From contig DATAWK010000043.1 in NCBI GenBank assembly GCA_036267255.1, forward strand, positions 518,023-582,022: DNA of 64,000 nucleotides, in the 5' to 3' direction. Position 1 is the stretch's first letter. Each line of letters starts with the position of its first letter. Below are positions 9,758 to 18,904 of the stretch, in pieces. The position numbers and the translations under genes are program-made. The notes beneath the pieces were generated by a model. It did no database searches. It was not told the DNA's origin and saw nothing but the letters and a program-made list of their open reading frames with translations. This stretch comes from DATAWK01 sp036267255. GTDB taxonomy: Bacteria; Acidobacteriota; Terriglobia; Terriglobales; Acidobacteriaceae.

Positions 9758-11728
9758 TTAAGAGAGTGTGGATTGCTCTTCCAATTGCACCATGAACGAC
9801 TCCCATTCGGTAAGCGCCGCGGCGTGGTCCTTGCGTAACTGATCCATCTGGGCGATCAGCGTTTGCGTCTGTGCCGCCGAAATAAATACTCCCATTGCCT
9901 GCTCCGCCGTCTGCATGGCTGCCTCCAGACGCGGAATCTCTTCCTCCAGTTCCGCACAGCGTTCCTGAATCTGCCGGAGCTTGATGGGGTTCAGCCGTTT
10001 GACGGGTTGCAATGCAGAATTATTTTCTGCGGCCGTTGCCGGCGCAGCTGCAAAAGATTTTCGCTCGTCTTTGTTCGGCGTATCTGTGGCTGGCTTGCCT
10101 TGAGCCACCGTAACCGGGGTAACTTGCTTCGCCTGCTGTCGCAAATAATCTTCATAGTTCCCCGAATACACGCGCAGAGATTGATCTTTCACCTCAAACA
10201 CACGCGTTGCCAACTGGTCGATAAACAAGCGGTCGTGCGAGACGAAGACAATGGTCCCGGAAAAATTGCGCAGCGCTTCCAGCAGAACATCCTTGGCGCG
10301 AAGATCCAGGTGATTGGTCGGCTCATCCAGCAACAGAAAATTTGCGGGGCTTACCAGCAACCGCGCCACGGCGTAGCGATTGCGCTCTCCACCGGAAAGC
10401 ACGCCCAGCGGCTTGAAGACATCTTCCCCCGAAAATAAAAAGCAGCCCAGCAGACTGCGCAACTGTACCACTGGAATGCGCGGCGCAACGGCGCCGAGAT
10501 CGTCCAGCATGCGTAGCTCCGGGTCCAGAGCCTTGTACTGGTCCTGCGCAAAGTAACTCATCGTTACGTTGTGCCCCAGGCGAATGGCGCCCCCTGTCGG
10601 AACGTTGTTCCCTGCCAGCAAACCGATCAAAGTGGACTTGCCCGCGCCATTCGGGCCAACCAGTGCAATACGGTCGCCACGCTCAATTGTGAAGTGGATA
10701 CCGGAAAAGACGTTGAGCGCGCCGTAGCTCTTATCCAGATTCTCTACTTCCGCAACCATGCGTCCGCTGGGCGGCGGCTGCGGAAATTCGAAGTGAATCA
10801 CAGATTCTTCCTGCGGCAATTCGATGCGCTCGATGCGTTCGAGTTCCTTGATGCGGCTTTGCACCTGCTTGGCTTTGGTGGCCTGGGCGCGAAAGCGCGA
10901 GATGAAAGCTTCCAAATGCTCAATTTGATCGCGCTGATTGCGATAGCTTGCTTCCAGTTGCGCCCGTCGTTCCGCCTTCTGCTGCAGATATTTTTCGTAA
11001 TTGCCGCTGTAGACATGCAGGCGGCGATTCCATATCTCAACCGTCTTGCGCACCGTTACGTCGAGAAAGTAGCGATCGTGCGAGATGACCACAAATGCAT
11101 GCGGATATTGCTGCAGATACTCTTCCAGCCAGTTTCTGGATTCGATATCGAGATGATTCGTCGGTTCATCCAGCAGCAGCAGCGTTGGCTTCTGCAGCAG
11201 CAGCTTTGCCAGCGCAATGCGCATTTGCCAGCCGCCGGAAAACTCCTCGGTGCGTCGCGGCCAGTCTTCCTTGCGAAAGCCCAGGCCCATGAGCACAGCG
11301 CCCACCTGCGCCTCCTGCGTGTATCCATCCTGCACGTGCAGTTGCGTCTGCATTTGCGCAAACCTGTTTGCCGCGGCGGCATATTCCGGACCATCTGGTG
11401 CAAGAATGGACATCTGCTCGCTCAGAGATTCCAATTGGGCCTGCAATGCACGTGTGGCCGCGAATACAGACAGGCATTCGTCAAAGACCGTCTGGCCATG
11501 CATCTGCAACCCGTCCTGCGGCAGATAGCCAATCGTCATGCCACTGGTCTGTTCCAGCCTGCCGTAATCCAGCCCGTCCATGCCTGCCAGGATTCGCAGA
11601 AGTGTGGATTTGCCCGTGCCATTGCCACCGACCAGACCGGTCCGTTCTGCGGACGTCAGCTGCCAGCTGACATTTTCAAACAGCAGCTTTGTACCAAATC
11701 TTTTTCCGGCGTCGATCAGTTGCAACAT
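9758..11728 (-). CDS. ABC-F family ATPase (Uup/YheS-like)
   Basis: 656 residues from the ATG at 11728; upstream in-frame codons to 11812 read as an unlikely Cys/Trp-rich leader. Two ATP-binding cassettes are present with no membrane domain. The first has Walker A GGNGTGKST near residue 35 and FSGGWQMR then LLLLDEPTNHLD. The second has GPNGAGKST and LSGGERNRYA then FLLLDEPTNHLD. A basic linker rich in Arg/Lys (the ABC-F interdomain arm) separates them, and a charged coiled-coil tail forms the last 100 residues. ABC-F proteins bind the ribosomal E site and relieve stalled translation; some give antibiotic resistance. The Uup/YheS placement rests on the C-terminal coiled coil. Confidence 0.93.
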   Translation of the reverse strand: MLQLIDAGKRFGTKLLFENVSWQLTSAERTGLVGGNGTGKSTLLRILAGMDGLDYGRLEQTSGMTIGYLPQDGLQMHGQTVFDECLSVFAATRALQAQLESLSEQMSILAPDGPEYAAAANRFAQMQTQLHVQDGYTQEAQVGAVLMGLGFRKEDWPRRTEEFSGGWQMRIALAKLLLQKPTLLLLDEPTNHLDIESRNWLEEYLQQYPHAFVVISHDRYFLDVTVRKTVEIWNRRLHVYSGNYEKYLQQKAERRAQLEASYRNQRDQIEHLEAFISRFRAQATKAKQVQSRIKELERIERIELPQEESVIHFEFPQPPPSGRMVAEVENLDKSYGALNVFSGIHFTIERGDRIALVGPNGAGKSTLIGLLAGNNVPTGGAIRLGHNVTMSYFAQDQYKALDPELRMLDDLGAVAPRIPVVQLRSLLGCFLFSGEDVFKPLGVLSGGERNRYAVARLLVSPANFLLLDEPTNHLDLRAKDVLLEALRNFSGTIVFVSHDRLFIDQLATRVFEVKDQSLRVYSGNYEDYLRQQAKQVTPVTVAQGKPATDTPNKDERKSFAAAPATAAENNSALQPVKRLNPIKLRQIQERCAELEEEIPRLEAAMQTAEQAMGVFISAAQTQTLIAQMDQLRKDHAAALTEWESFMVQLEEQSTLS

Positions 11729-11947
11729 GGGCTTGAAATTTCCAGCAGAAATTCTATTGTCGCATCCTGGACGTGGCATCGAGCACCAAAGACAGCAGCG
11801 CAACCAATCCACTCACGGCACAGGCGATGCCAGCAGATTGATATACTCGGCGGGAAGCCCTCTTTGAGCAAGCTGCGTGGAACCCTTTGCGGACGCGGCT
11901 TGGAACTGCGGCATCCTAAAGTTTTTGTGGAGTTGGAGACATTTGGA

Positions 11948-12490
11948 ATGACAAATTATCTGGAATTGCCCCTTGGCGAAAATGTCCCCAATCTGGTCAC
12001 TGCCGTGGTGGAAATTCCCCAGGACAGCGTAAATAAGTATGAGTATGACAAAACTCTGCACGTCTTCCGTCTGGATCGAAATCTCTACAGCCCCGTGCAT
12101 TATCCCGGCGACTACGGGTTCCTTCCACAAACACTTGCCATGGATGGTGACCCGCTGGATATTTTGATTCTTGGAGATGCACCCAGCTTCCCAGGCTGTG
12201 TGCTGACGGCGCGCCCCATCGGCTTGTTCAAAATGCTGGACCAGGGTGTGGAAGATGAAAAAGTGCTCGCCTTTGCAGCCGGCAATCCTACCTTCAGCCA
12301 TATTGAAAGCTACAAATCCTGCTACCCGCAAATACTGCGGGAAGTGGAACACTTCTTTTCGATCTATAAAGACCTGGAAGGCAAACGCACGCAGGTCATC
12401 GGCTGGGGAGATGTGGCCGAGGCAAGAGAGATGATCCAGACCTGCCACAAGCGCTATCACGAAGCGGCACAAAAACCGGGTACGCTGTAA
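11948..12490 (+). CDS. ppa: Inorganic pyrophosphatase, family I
   Basis: 180 residues. Hydrolyses pyrophosphate to two phosphates and so drives biosynthetic reactions. The family signature DGDPLDI lies at residues 66-72, with the three metal-binding Asp residues D66, D68 and D71; upstream YEYDK and YPGDYGF match active-site Tyr/Lys/Asp positions. Start is ATG 11948 with GGAG about ten bases upstream. The frame stays open far upstream, but that part is antisense to the ABC-F gene and is not coding. Confidence 0.96.
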   Translation: MTNYLELPLGENVPNLVTAVVEIPQDSVNKYEYDKTLHVFRLDRNLYSPVHYPGDYGFLPQTLAMDGDPLDILILGDAPSFPGCVLTARPIGLFKMLDQGVEDEKVLAFAAGNPTFSHIESYKSCYPQILREVEHFFSIYKDLEGKRTQVIGWGDVAEAREMIQTCHKRYHEAAQKPGTL

Positions 12491-12537
12491 AATTCAGCCA
12501 TCTATCGTTGAATCGGGATCGTTGAACCTCACTCTTC

Positions 12538-14061
12538 ATGCGTCTGCCATTTCCAACCCGGCTCAACATACAGTATGTGCTGATCGGGCTGGCAATAATA
12601 TTTTTCGCGCAGATACTCAATGGCACCGACCCGCTGTTCGCCTTCGCAGACTGCCTTGCGATGCTGTTTACGGCTCTCGCCTTCAACGTTCTGGGCGGTT
12701 TGTCCACTGCCAGCGGGGCCTTTGTAATCTTCCTTGCGCTCTCGACGTATATCGTCACAATTTTCGTAAAAATCTTCACCTTCGAACCATCGAACAGAAA
12801 CTTTCGCCAGCCGACAATCACCATCATAGCCACAGCTGTTGCTTTTTTTGGATTGCTGGTCAGCGCCTGGCTCAGCCGGAAATTTATTCGTCCACGCCCG
12901 CTGGTCCGCTTCTCTCCGCGCGATCTTGAAAACCTCGAGAACACGGCGGGCGGTGTCATCGTCCTAGGGCTTTTGAGTCAGTTTCTGCTTTCCGCATACG
13001 GTGTCGAAGCCAATGGATCTGTGGAGTCCGGATCTTTCTGGGCAATTCTGAACCAGATGAACCTCTTTATCCCGCTGGCGATCGTGCTCGGCACCTACTA
13101 CTCCATCTACATGAGCAATGGGAAAAAGAGCATGAACTGGGTGGTCATCGTGGCCATCATTTATACGGGAGGTATTGGCTTTGCCGCAGCGTCAAAACAA
13201 GGCATGTATGCGCCTTTCTTTTCTTACTTTCTGGTCTGTGCCGCGCTGCGCTTTCGCTTCCGCGTTCTTCAGGTTTTTCTGATAATTCTCTACGTCGTCT
13301 TTGCCATTGGGTTTCTATTTCCATGGGCGCAGTACGCCCGCACCTACACACGTCAGCCCACGTTAGGCCTGACGCTGGCCGCAACATACAGATTGATTAC
13401 AGATCCCAACACGATTCCTGCCATGTATCGATGGTATGAAGATTCCCTCGTATTGAATCAGGATATCAATCAAGTACAGCTATGCTATGACCATCCTCAC
13501 GGCTTGATTGATCGCGAGTCATTGATCTGCTCCGACGATACCTTGATCAATCTCACGCTTCATACCGGTCCAGTTGGGCCTCAATATCTGATGGATGGGT
13601 TCTTCATGGTGATTCCGCACTTTATGTGGCCGGGTCGGCCCAGCGTATTTCTAGGGAATGTCTACGGAAGAGACACGGGACTCGTCGGCGGCGAAGATTA
13701 TGGTACCGAAGCGGCATTCGCTCCGGTCGGCGATGCTTTCCGGGAATTCGGCTGGTCCGGCGTGGTAATTGTCATGCCCGTCATGTTCTTTTTAACGTTT
13801 GTCTTTCTCGACAACATTTTTGGAGATGTGCGAAACACCCCCTGGGGCCTGACCATGACGTCCTATGCCGCATTCGCGGCTCCCGGTCTTCTGCTGCCGG
13901 TACACCCTCAACTTTGGGGCCATTTTGTACCGATCATCCTTATTCTGGCCTGGATCACTCGATATGTTGCTCCGCAGATAGCAGTCATGTTTGGCTTACG
14001 CAAGATACGCGTCAAGATCATTCCGAAAGAAGAAGCCACCTCAACCCCATTCAGCCGGTGA
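12538..14061 (+). CDS. Polytopic membrane protein, O-antigen-polymerase-like
   Basis: 507 residues with roughly ten to twelve hydrophobic segments. A large loop at about residues 285-385 contains several acidic, Tyr and Cys residues before the last helices, the topology usual for Wzy/WaaL-type polymerases and ligases. No conserved motif identifies it firmly. It sits between ppa and a PP-loop gene with no surrounding polysaccharide genes, unlike most wzy genes. No strong ribosome binding site is seen before ATG 12538. Call is by topology only. Confidence 0.6.
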   Translation: MRLPFPTRLNIQYVLIGLAIIFFAQILNGTDPLFAFADCLAMLFTALAFNVLGGLSTASGAFVIFLALSTYIVTIFVKIFTFEPSNRNFRQPTITIIATAVAFFGLLVSAWLSRKFIRPRPLVRFSPRDLENLENTAGGVIVLGLLSQFLLSAYGVEANGSVESGSFWAILNQMNLFIPLAIVLGTYYSIYMSNGKKSMNWVVIVAIIYTGGIGFAAASKQGMYAPFFSYFLVCAALRFRFRVLQVFLIILYVVFAIGFLFPWAQYARTYTRQPTLGLTLAATYRLITDPNTIPAMYRWYEDSLVLNQDINQVQLCYDHPHGLIDRESLICSDDTLINLTLHTGPVGPQYLMDGFFMVIPHFMWPGRPSVFLGNVYGRDTGLVGGEDYGTEAAFAPVGDAFREFGWSGVVIVMPVMFFLTFVFLDNIFGDVRNTPWGLTMTSYAAFAAPGLLLPVHPQLWGHFVPIILILAWITRYVAPQIAVMFGLRKIRVKIIPKEEATSTPFSR

Positions 14062-14109
14062 TGATTTCTTCCGGGCGACGCGCTGCGTAACCAGGCCGCT
14101 TCGCTATTG

Positions 14110-14823
14110 ATGTATCCAGCAAACCATGTCGGACAGGAGATCGCATTGCAACGCAAAAAAGTTCTGTTGAGCTGGAGTGGAGGCAAAGACAGTGCATGGG
14201 CTTTGCACACGCTGCGTCAGAATTCTGCCTATGACGTCGTTGCGTTGCTGACTACCGTGAACGAAAAATTTGGCCGCGTTGCGATTCACGGATTCCGTGA
14301 GGAGCTTCTCGATTCCCAGGCGTCTGCTACAAGCCTGCCGGTATGGAAGATACCGCTTCCATATCCATGCACCAACGCGGACTACGAAACGCGCATGCAG
14401 GCGGTGTGCGAGCGGGCGGTCCAAGAGGGCTTCGACGCCGTTGCTTTTGGCGATCTATTTCTGGAAGACATACGAGCCTATCGCGTCGAACGGCTGGCAG
14501 GCACCGGGTTGGAGCCCTTGTTCCCAATCTGGGGTATTCCCACGGATCAGTTGGCGAGGCAAATGGTTGCTGCCGGATTACGGGCGCGCATCACGTGTGT
14601 CAATCCCAGACATCTGCCCGCGTCGTTTTGCGGGCGCGTATTCGACAGCACATTTCTCGCAGACCTTCCTGCCACGGTCGATCCTTGCGGCGAACGCGGC
14701 GAGTTTCACAGCTTTGCCTGCGCTGGCCCCATGTTCACGCATCCTATTTCGGTAGAGCATACCTTGACGGTGGAACGGGAGGGTTTTGTCTACGGCGAGA
14801 TTGTGCTGCAGGAACCTGCATAG
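14110..14823 (+). CDS. PP-loop ATP pyrophosphatase, Dph6/MJ0570 family
   Basis: 237 residues. SGGKDS at residues 23-28 is the PP-loop that binds ATP in adenylating enzymes; the later stretch FGDLFLEDIR and the segment ARITCVNPRHL match the MJ0570-type family that includes diphthine-ammonia ligase. Diphthamide is not made in bacteria, so the bacterial member must amidate or adenylate something else; the substrate is unknown. An in-frame TTG immediately precedes the chosen ATG; TTG at 14146 is an alternative start giving a shorter N-terminus. Confidence 0.85.
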   Translation: MYPANHVGQEIALQRKKVLLSWSGGKDSAWALHTLRQNSAYDVVALLTTVNEKFGRVAIHGFREELLDSQASATSLPVWKIPLPYPCTNADYETRMQAVCERAVQEGFDAVAFGDLFLEDIRAYRVERLAGTGLEPLFPIWGIPTDQLARQMVAAGLRARITCVNPRHLPASFCGRVFDSTFLADLPATVDPCGERGEFHSFACAGPMFTHPISVEHTLTVEREGFVYGEIVLQEPA

Positions 14824-14961
14824 CCGGCGATTATGATAGCCTGCCTACGAATTGCATTCCTTGGTTTCTGCGCTTCCTGGTTTCGTTTCTTAGATTCGTT
14901 TCTTTCATATTTCATGGCTTCTCGCGAAGCCACCTGAAAATAAACTTCACGGAGACCCATC

Positions 14962-16737
14962 ATGTTGTTTGCACCAATCTCTCGCGGCTTGCTGGTGAGC
15001 GCGATTGCGCTTCTGTTTCTGGTTCCGGGCAGCAATGCCAATGCCTATAAAGGTCCCTCTGGCAACCAGGCAAATCCCGCATCCGCTTCCTATGAAGATA
15101 CTTCCTCTGCAAATCCCTGGTGGAAGCATGCCGTCATTTACGAGGTCTATCCGCGCAGCCTACAGGACACAAATGGCGATGGTATTGGCGATCTCAATGG
15201 CATCACGCAGCGGTTGGGCTATCTGCAGAACCTGGGCGTCACTGCCATATGGCTCACACCGATCTATCCTTCGCCGCAAGTCGATTTTGGTTACGACATT
15301 TCCAATTACGAAGCCATTGATCCCATGTACGGCACCATGGCGGACTTTGACCATCTTGTAGCTGAGGCAAAGAAGCACAATATTCGCGTCATCATGGACA
15401 TGGTGATGAACCATACCTCCGACCAGCATTCCTGGTTTCTGGAGAGCCGGAGTTCGCGCAATAATCCGAAGCGCGACTGGTATGTGTGGCGCGACGGCAA
15501 GGGCCCGGGACAGCCGCCGAACAACTGGCTGAGTGATTTTGGCCACTCCTCCTGGACCTACGATGCCAAAACCAAACAGTGGTACTACCACAAGTTTGCA
15601 GCCCAGCAGCCGGACCTGAACTGGAACAATCCCGCAGTCCAAAAAGCGATGTTCGACGCGGTGCGTTTCTGGCTGAATCGCGGCGTGGCCGGATTCCGGC
15701 TCGATGCCATCACCACGCTGTTTGAAGATCCCCAATTCCGCGATGAAAAGATTCTGCCCGGCAAGAATGAATTTGGCGATCCCAATGAAGACGATGCCAT
15801 GACCAACAATCTGCCGCAGGTACACGATGTGCTCCGCAGCCTGCGCAAGGTCGTCGACACTTATCCTGGTCAGCGCGTGCTTATCGGAGAAACGTATCTG
15901 CCCAATATCCATCAGCTTTACCTGATGTACGGAAAAAATAATGACGAGACGCAGCTGCCTATGGACATGCAGCTCGGCTTTCTCGACAAGCTCGACGTGA
16001 ATGACTTTCGCAAGCGAATCAACGAAGCGGAAACGCAACTGGGCGGGAATCAACCGCTCTTTATCTTCGACAACCATGACAATCCGCGCAGCTGGAACCG
16101 TTATGGCGATGGCGTACATGATGCAGCCATTGCGCGCATCATCGCTGCGGTTCTGCTCACCACACGTTCTGCTGCGCTGATGTATTACGGGCAGGAGATT
16201 GGCATGGTCACCACGCCGCCTAAAACTCGCGCCGAGGTGCAGGACCCCATAGGAAAAACCGGCTGGCCAAAAAACAAGGGCCGCGATGGAGAGCGGACAC
16301 CGATGCAATGGACCCCGGGCAAGGACGCTGGATTCAGCACGGCAAATAAAACCTGGCTGCCCGTGGCACCCGACTACAAAACCGTCGACGTGCAAGTGGA
16401 AGCCGCCAATCCAAACTCACTTTATAACTGGTACAAAACGCTGATTGCCATGCGCCGCGATAACCCGGCATTGCGGGATGGATCCAACATCATGCTGAAC
16501 ACCTCCGACCCCAACGTGCTTTCGTACCTGCGTAAGAATCCTGGCGCGGGCTCCTCGGTGCTGGTGGCGATGAATTTTACTGCGCAGCCGCATACCGTGT
16601 CCTTCGACCTGAAGGATCAGGGCATCGCGGGAACGAGCGCGCAAACGTTGCTGCAGAATGGTGGTGTGGCGAAGAGGGTTTTCCTGAATCGGGTAACGTT
16701 GCCGCCGTTTGCTGTCTTTATCGGGCAAGTGCAGTAA
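14962..16737 (+). CDS. Secreted GH13 alpha-glucosidase / oligo-1,6-glucosidase type
   Basis: 591 residues with a signal peptide (about residues 1-28, cleavage near SNANA). The (beta/alpha)8 GH13 catalytic domain shows YEVYPRSLQD and GDGIGDLNG near the start. The catalytic set is GFRLD (nucleophile D248), GET (acid/base E310) and FDNHD (stabiliser D373). The Q-x-P-D-x-N-W element (QQPDLNW) is typical of alpha-1,4/1,6-glucosidases that act on short malto- or isomalto-oligosaccharides. A small beta domain ends the protein. Export suggests it trims starch or dextrin fragments in the periplasm or outside. No maltose transporter is adjacent. Confidence 0.93.
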   Translation: MLFAPISRGLLVSAIALLFLVPGSNANAYKGPSGNQANPASASYEDTSSANPWWKHAVIYEVYPRSLQDTNGDGIGDLNGITQRLGYLQNLGVTAIWLTPIYPSPQVDFGYDISNYEAIDPMYGTMADFDHLVAEAKKHNIRVIMDMVMNHTSDQHSWFLESRSSRNNPKRDWYVWRDGKGPGQPPNNWLSDFGHSSWTYDAKTKQWYYHKFAAQQPDLNWNNPAVQKAMFDAVRFWLNRGVAGFRLDAITTLFEDPQFRDEKILPGKNEFGDPNEDDAMTNNLPQVHDVLRSLRKVVDTYPGQRVLIGETYLPNIHQLYLMYGKNNDETQLPMDMQLGFLDKLDVNDFRKRINEAETQLGGNQPLFIFDNHDNPRSWNRYGDGVHDAAIARIIAAVLLTTRSAALMYYGQEIGMVTTPPKTRAEVQDPIGKTGWPKNKGRDGERTPMQWTPGKDAGFSTANKTWLPVAPDYKTVDVQVEAANPNSLYNWYKTLIAMRRDNPALRDGSNIMLNTSDPNVLSYLRKNPGAGSSVLVAMNFTAQPHTVSFDLKDQGIAGTSAQTLLQNGGVAKRVFLNRVTLPPFAVFIGQVQ

Positions 16738-16767
16738 CCGGTCACCCCAGGGACGTCATCGCGCGCA

Positions 16768-16801
16768 AGAAAAGGCCTGTGCATCCACGCAGGCCTTTTC
16801 T
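16768..16801. terminator. Bidirectional intrinsic terminator
   Basis: Perfect 12-bp arms AGAAAAGGCCTG / CAGGCCTTTTCT flank a 10-base loop, with T-runs on both strands. It lies between the convergent GH13 and DinB genes and can serve both. Confidence 0.85.
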
Positions 16802-16825
16802 CATGCTTTCGATATCAATCAGCGT

Positions 16826-17329
16826 CTAAAAACCCATCGTGTCATCTGCCGAAGGACCATACGTTGCTGGCAAAGGAATACTGTTCAAACGCAGATAGAC
16901 GCCAAGCTGGGCACGGTGATGCACCAGGTGATTGAGGAACATGCTGCGGTAGATAAGGAAGCGCGGTTCATCCACAATCGTGTGACCCTGAAAACTCAGC
17001 TTCCATTTCTTCTGCCACTCCTCATCGCCGGCTTCTGCAATCGCTTTGCGCGCCTTTGCTGCCACATCATCAAATGCAGCCAGCAGTTGCTTGCGCGATT
17101 CCATCACCAGAGGCTTCATGGTGTTCTTGCCAAAATCAAGCTCCGGCAGTTCCACAATGAACGTCGCAAACTCCGGCAATTGCGCCACATGAGCAGCAAG
17201 CCTGCTCAGCACCATAGATTTTTCGTGGGGCTTATAGTCCGGCTTATCTTCGGGAACGCGTTCCAGCATGGTGCGAGTTTTTTTGATCTCTTCATCGAAT
17301 TCCGGTAACAACATCTGACGAACTTCCAT
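16826..17329 (-). CDS. DinB-like four-helix protein
   Basis: 167 residues, a single DinB/YfiT-type helical bundle. Three spaced His residues at the expected helix positions (including LAAHVAQLPEF and FLNHLVHHRAQLG) fit the metal site of the family. Members include mycothiol/bacillithiol-dependent transferases and damage-inducible proteins, but most acidobacterial copies are uncharacterised. AAGGAGGGTGAC just before ATG 17329 is a strong ribosome binding site. Confidence 0.88.
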   Translation of the reverse strand: MEVRQMLLPEFDEEIKKTRTMLERVPEDKPDYKPHEKSMVLSRLAAHVAQLPEFATFIVELPELDFGKNTMKPLVMESRKQLLAAFDDVAAKARKAIAEAGDEEWQKKWKLSFQGHTIVDEPRFLIYRSMFLNHLVHHRAQLGVYLRLNSIPLPATYGPSADDTMGF

Positions 17330-17388
17330 GTCACCCTCCTTCCAACTTCTGTTGACCAGCCATCATAACTGACGAAAAGAAGATCGTG

Positions 17389-18354
17389 CTAGCGCGTGCG
17401 AGCGATCTCCGGACGCAGGGCCATCTCCGCATCCTCATCCGGCTCAGGCGAGCCAGCCGGAAGCTGTCGGGGATTCAGATGATACCTGGTCAGGTTCTCT
17501 TTCAGGATGGCAAATGCATCCTCCGGCGTATCGGCAAACTGGAAGAGCTTACGATCGTCGGGAGAAATCGTGCCTTTATCCACCAATACATCCAGATTGA
17601 AAACGCTATTCCAATATTTTGATCCATATACGATCACTGTCATCTGCTTGGCCAGTTTCTGCGTCTGCGCCAGCGTTAGCAGCTCGAACATTTCATCCAA
17701 CGTCCCGAAGCCTCCGGGAAAAACCACCAGCGCTTTGGCCAGATACGCAAACCAATACTTGCGCATAAAAAAGTAATGAAACTCCAGGCTGAGTGACGGC
17801 GTGATATACCGATTCGGCATCTGCTCAAATGGCAGCCGGATGTTCAGCCCAACGGTCTTGCCGCCCGCTTCATGGGCGCCGCGATTGGCCGCTTCCATAA
17901 TGCCGGGACCGCCGCCGGAGGTAACGACAAAGCGCTCACGGCGAGATTTGATCGTCATGCTCCACTTCGTCAGCATATAGGCCAGCTTGCGCGCATCTTC
18001 GTAATAGCTGGCCATCTCCACGGCAGCTTCTGCACGGCGCAGGCGTAGCTCACTGGTTTCGCCGCGCTCGCGTTCTTCTGCGGACGCAGGCTGTTCCTCC
18101 ACGGGCGCACGGCGCGTCGAACCGGTATTTTCCAGCAACTCCAGCGCATGGCTGGCCTCATCCATCGCATGAAACCGTGCCGAGCCAAAAAATACGACTG
18201 TGTCCTGAATGTGCTCCCGGCGAAAGCGCGCCAGAGGCTCAAGATACTCCGCGAGAATGCGGAGTACGCGGCCATCCGGCCCATTCACAAATGTGGGATT
18301 CGCGTAGGCTAGCTGCGGACGTTCCGCAGGAGGCTCAGATTTTGTTGTGTTCAT
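17389..18354 (-). CDS. LOG-family protein (TIGR00730-like Rossmann fold)
   Basis: 321 residues. GGGPGIMEA at residues 147-155 and PGGFGTLDE at 213-221 are the two signatures of the LOG/lysine-decarboxylase-like family. LOG enzymes release free bases from nucleotide 5'-monophosphates (cytokinin activation in plants; nucleotide salvage in bacteria). The protein carries about 50 extra residues at 70-120, a charged Arg/Glu insertion before the Rossmann core. A 117-aa membrane protein lies just upstream on the same strand. Confidence 0.88.
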   Translation of the reverse strand: MNTTKSEPPAERPQLAYANPTFVNGPDGRVLRILAEYLEPLARFRREHIQDTVVFFGSARFHAMDEASHALELLENTGSTRRAPVEEQPASAEERERGETSELRLRRAEAAVEMASYYEDARKLAYMLTKWSMTIKSRRERFVVTSGGGPGIMEAANRGAHEAGGKTVGLNIRLPFEQMPNRYITPSLSLEFHYFFMRKYWFAYLAKALVVFPGGFGTLDEMFELLTLAQTQKLAKQMTVIVYGSKYWNSVFNLDVLVDKGTISPDDRKLFQFADTPEDAFAILKENLTRYHLNPRQLPAGSPEPDEDAEMALRPEIARTR

Positions 18355-18451
18355 TCCTGTCTTTCATCCTTCGTTGGATCGTGCACCCAATCAACGTTGT
18401 ATCTGTTGGACGTACATTGCCGAAGAAAATGTGCAGCGTTGGAAGTTCCAT

Positions 18452-18805
18452 CTACGGTCGATAATCGCGATAGTGAATGGCCTCGGACAATCCAATCCAA
18501 AAGTCCAGCAAGCCGATACCGGAAATAACACCGCGTGTCGCGCCATGCAGCAGAATGGAACTCAGCCACGGATAGGCCAGCAGGTATTGGTTCTGATACC
18601 AGAATCGCGTCCAGGGTAGACAAAACAAAAGCAGCCCAACATAAAAACAGAACGTGACCATCACCACCAGGGACAAGCGCTGCAGCCACACGGGAACGGG
18701 AATGGGCGCGTTTCCATCACGCTTTTGTCCCGGCTGCGCGGTGGGCAGCGGTGGCAATGGATCTGAGGCGTCGGGGGGGAACAGCTCCGATTGGATCGGC
18801 ATCAA
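18452..18805 (-). CDS. Small membrane protein, unknown
   Basis: 117 residues: a Pro-rich cytoplasmic N-terminus of about 40 residues, then a strong membrane segment (about 45-67) and one weaker hydrophobic segment (about 78-103). No family recognised. It ends about 100 bases before the LOG-family gene and could be in its transcript. Two consecutive ATGs (18805, 18802) are possible starts. Confidence 0.65.
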   Translation of the reverse strand: MMPIQSELFPPDASDPLPPLPTAQPGQKRDGNAPIPVPVWLQRLSLVVMVTFCFYVGLLLFCLPWTRFWYQNQYLLAYPWLSSILLHGATRGVISGIGLLDFWIGLSEAIHYRDYRP

Positions 18806-18904
18806 TAATTACCAGGGACACTGCATCGCACGATGCAATACCCCACGAAGCCAAGGTATCATACGCGTTTGGCAGAATGGAAAACGCGTATGACGCCTCG
18901 GCGC

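Noticed and set aside
10571..11947. Upstream extension of the pyrophosphatase frame
   Set aside because: Antisense to the ABC-F gene; the pyrophosphatase family starts at the ATG at 11948.
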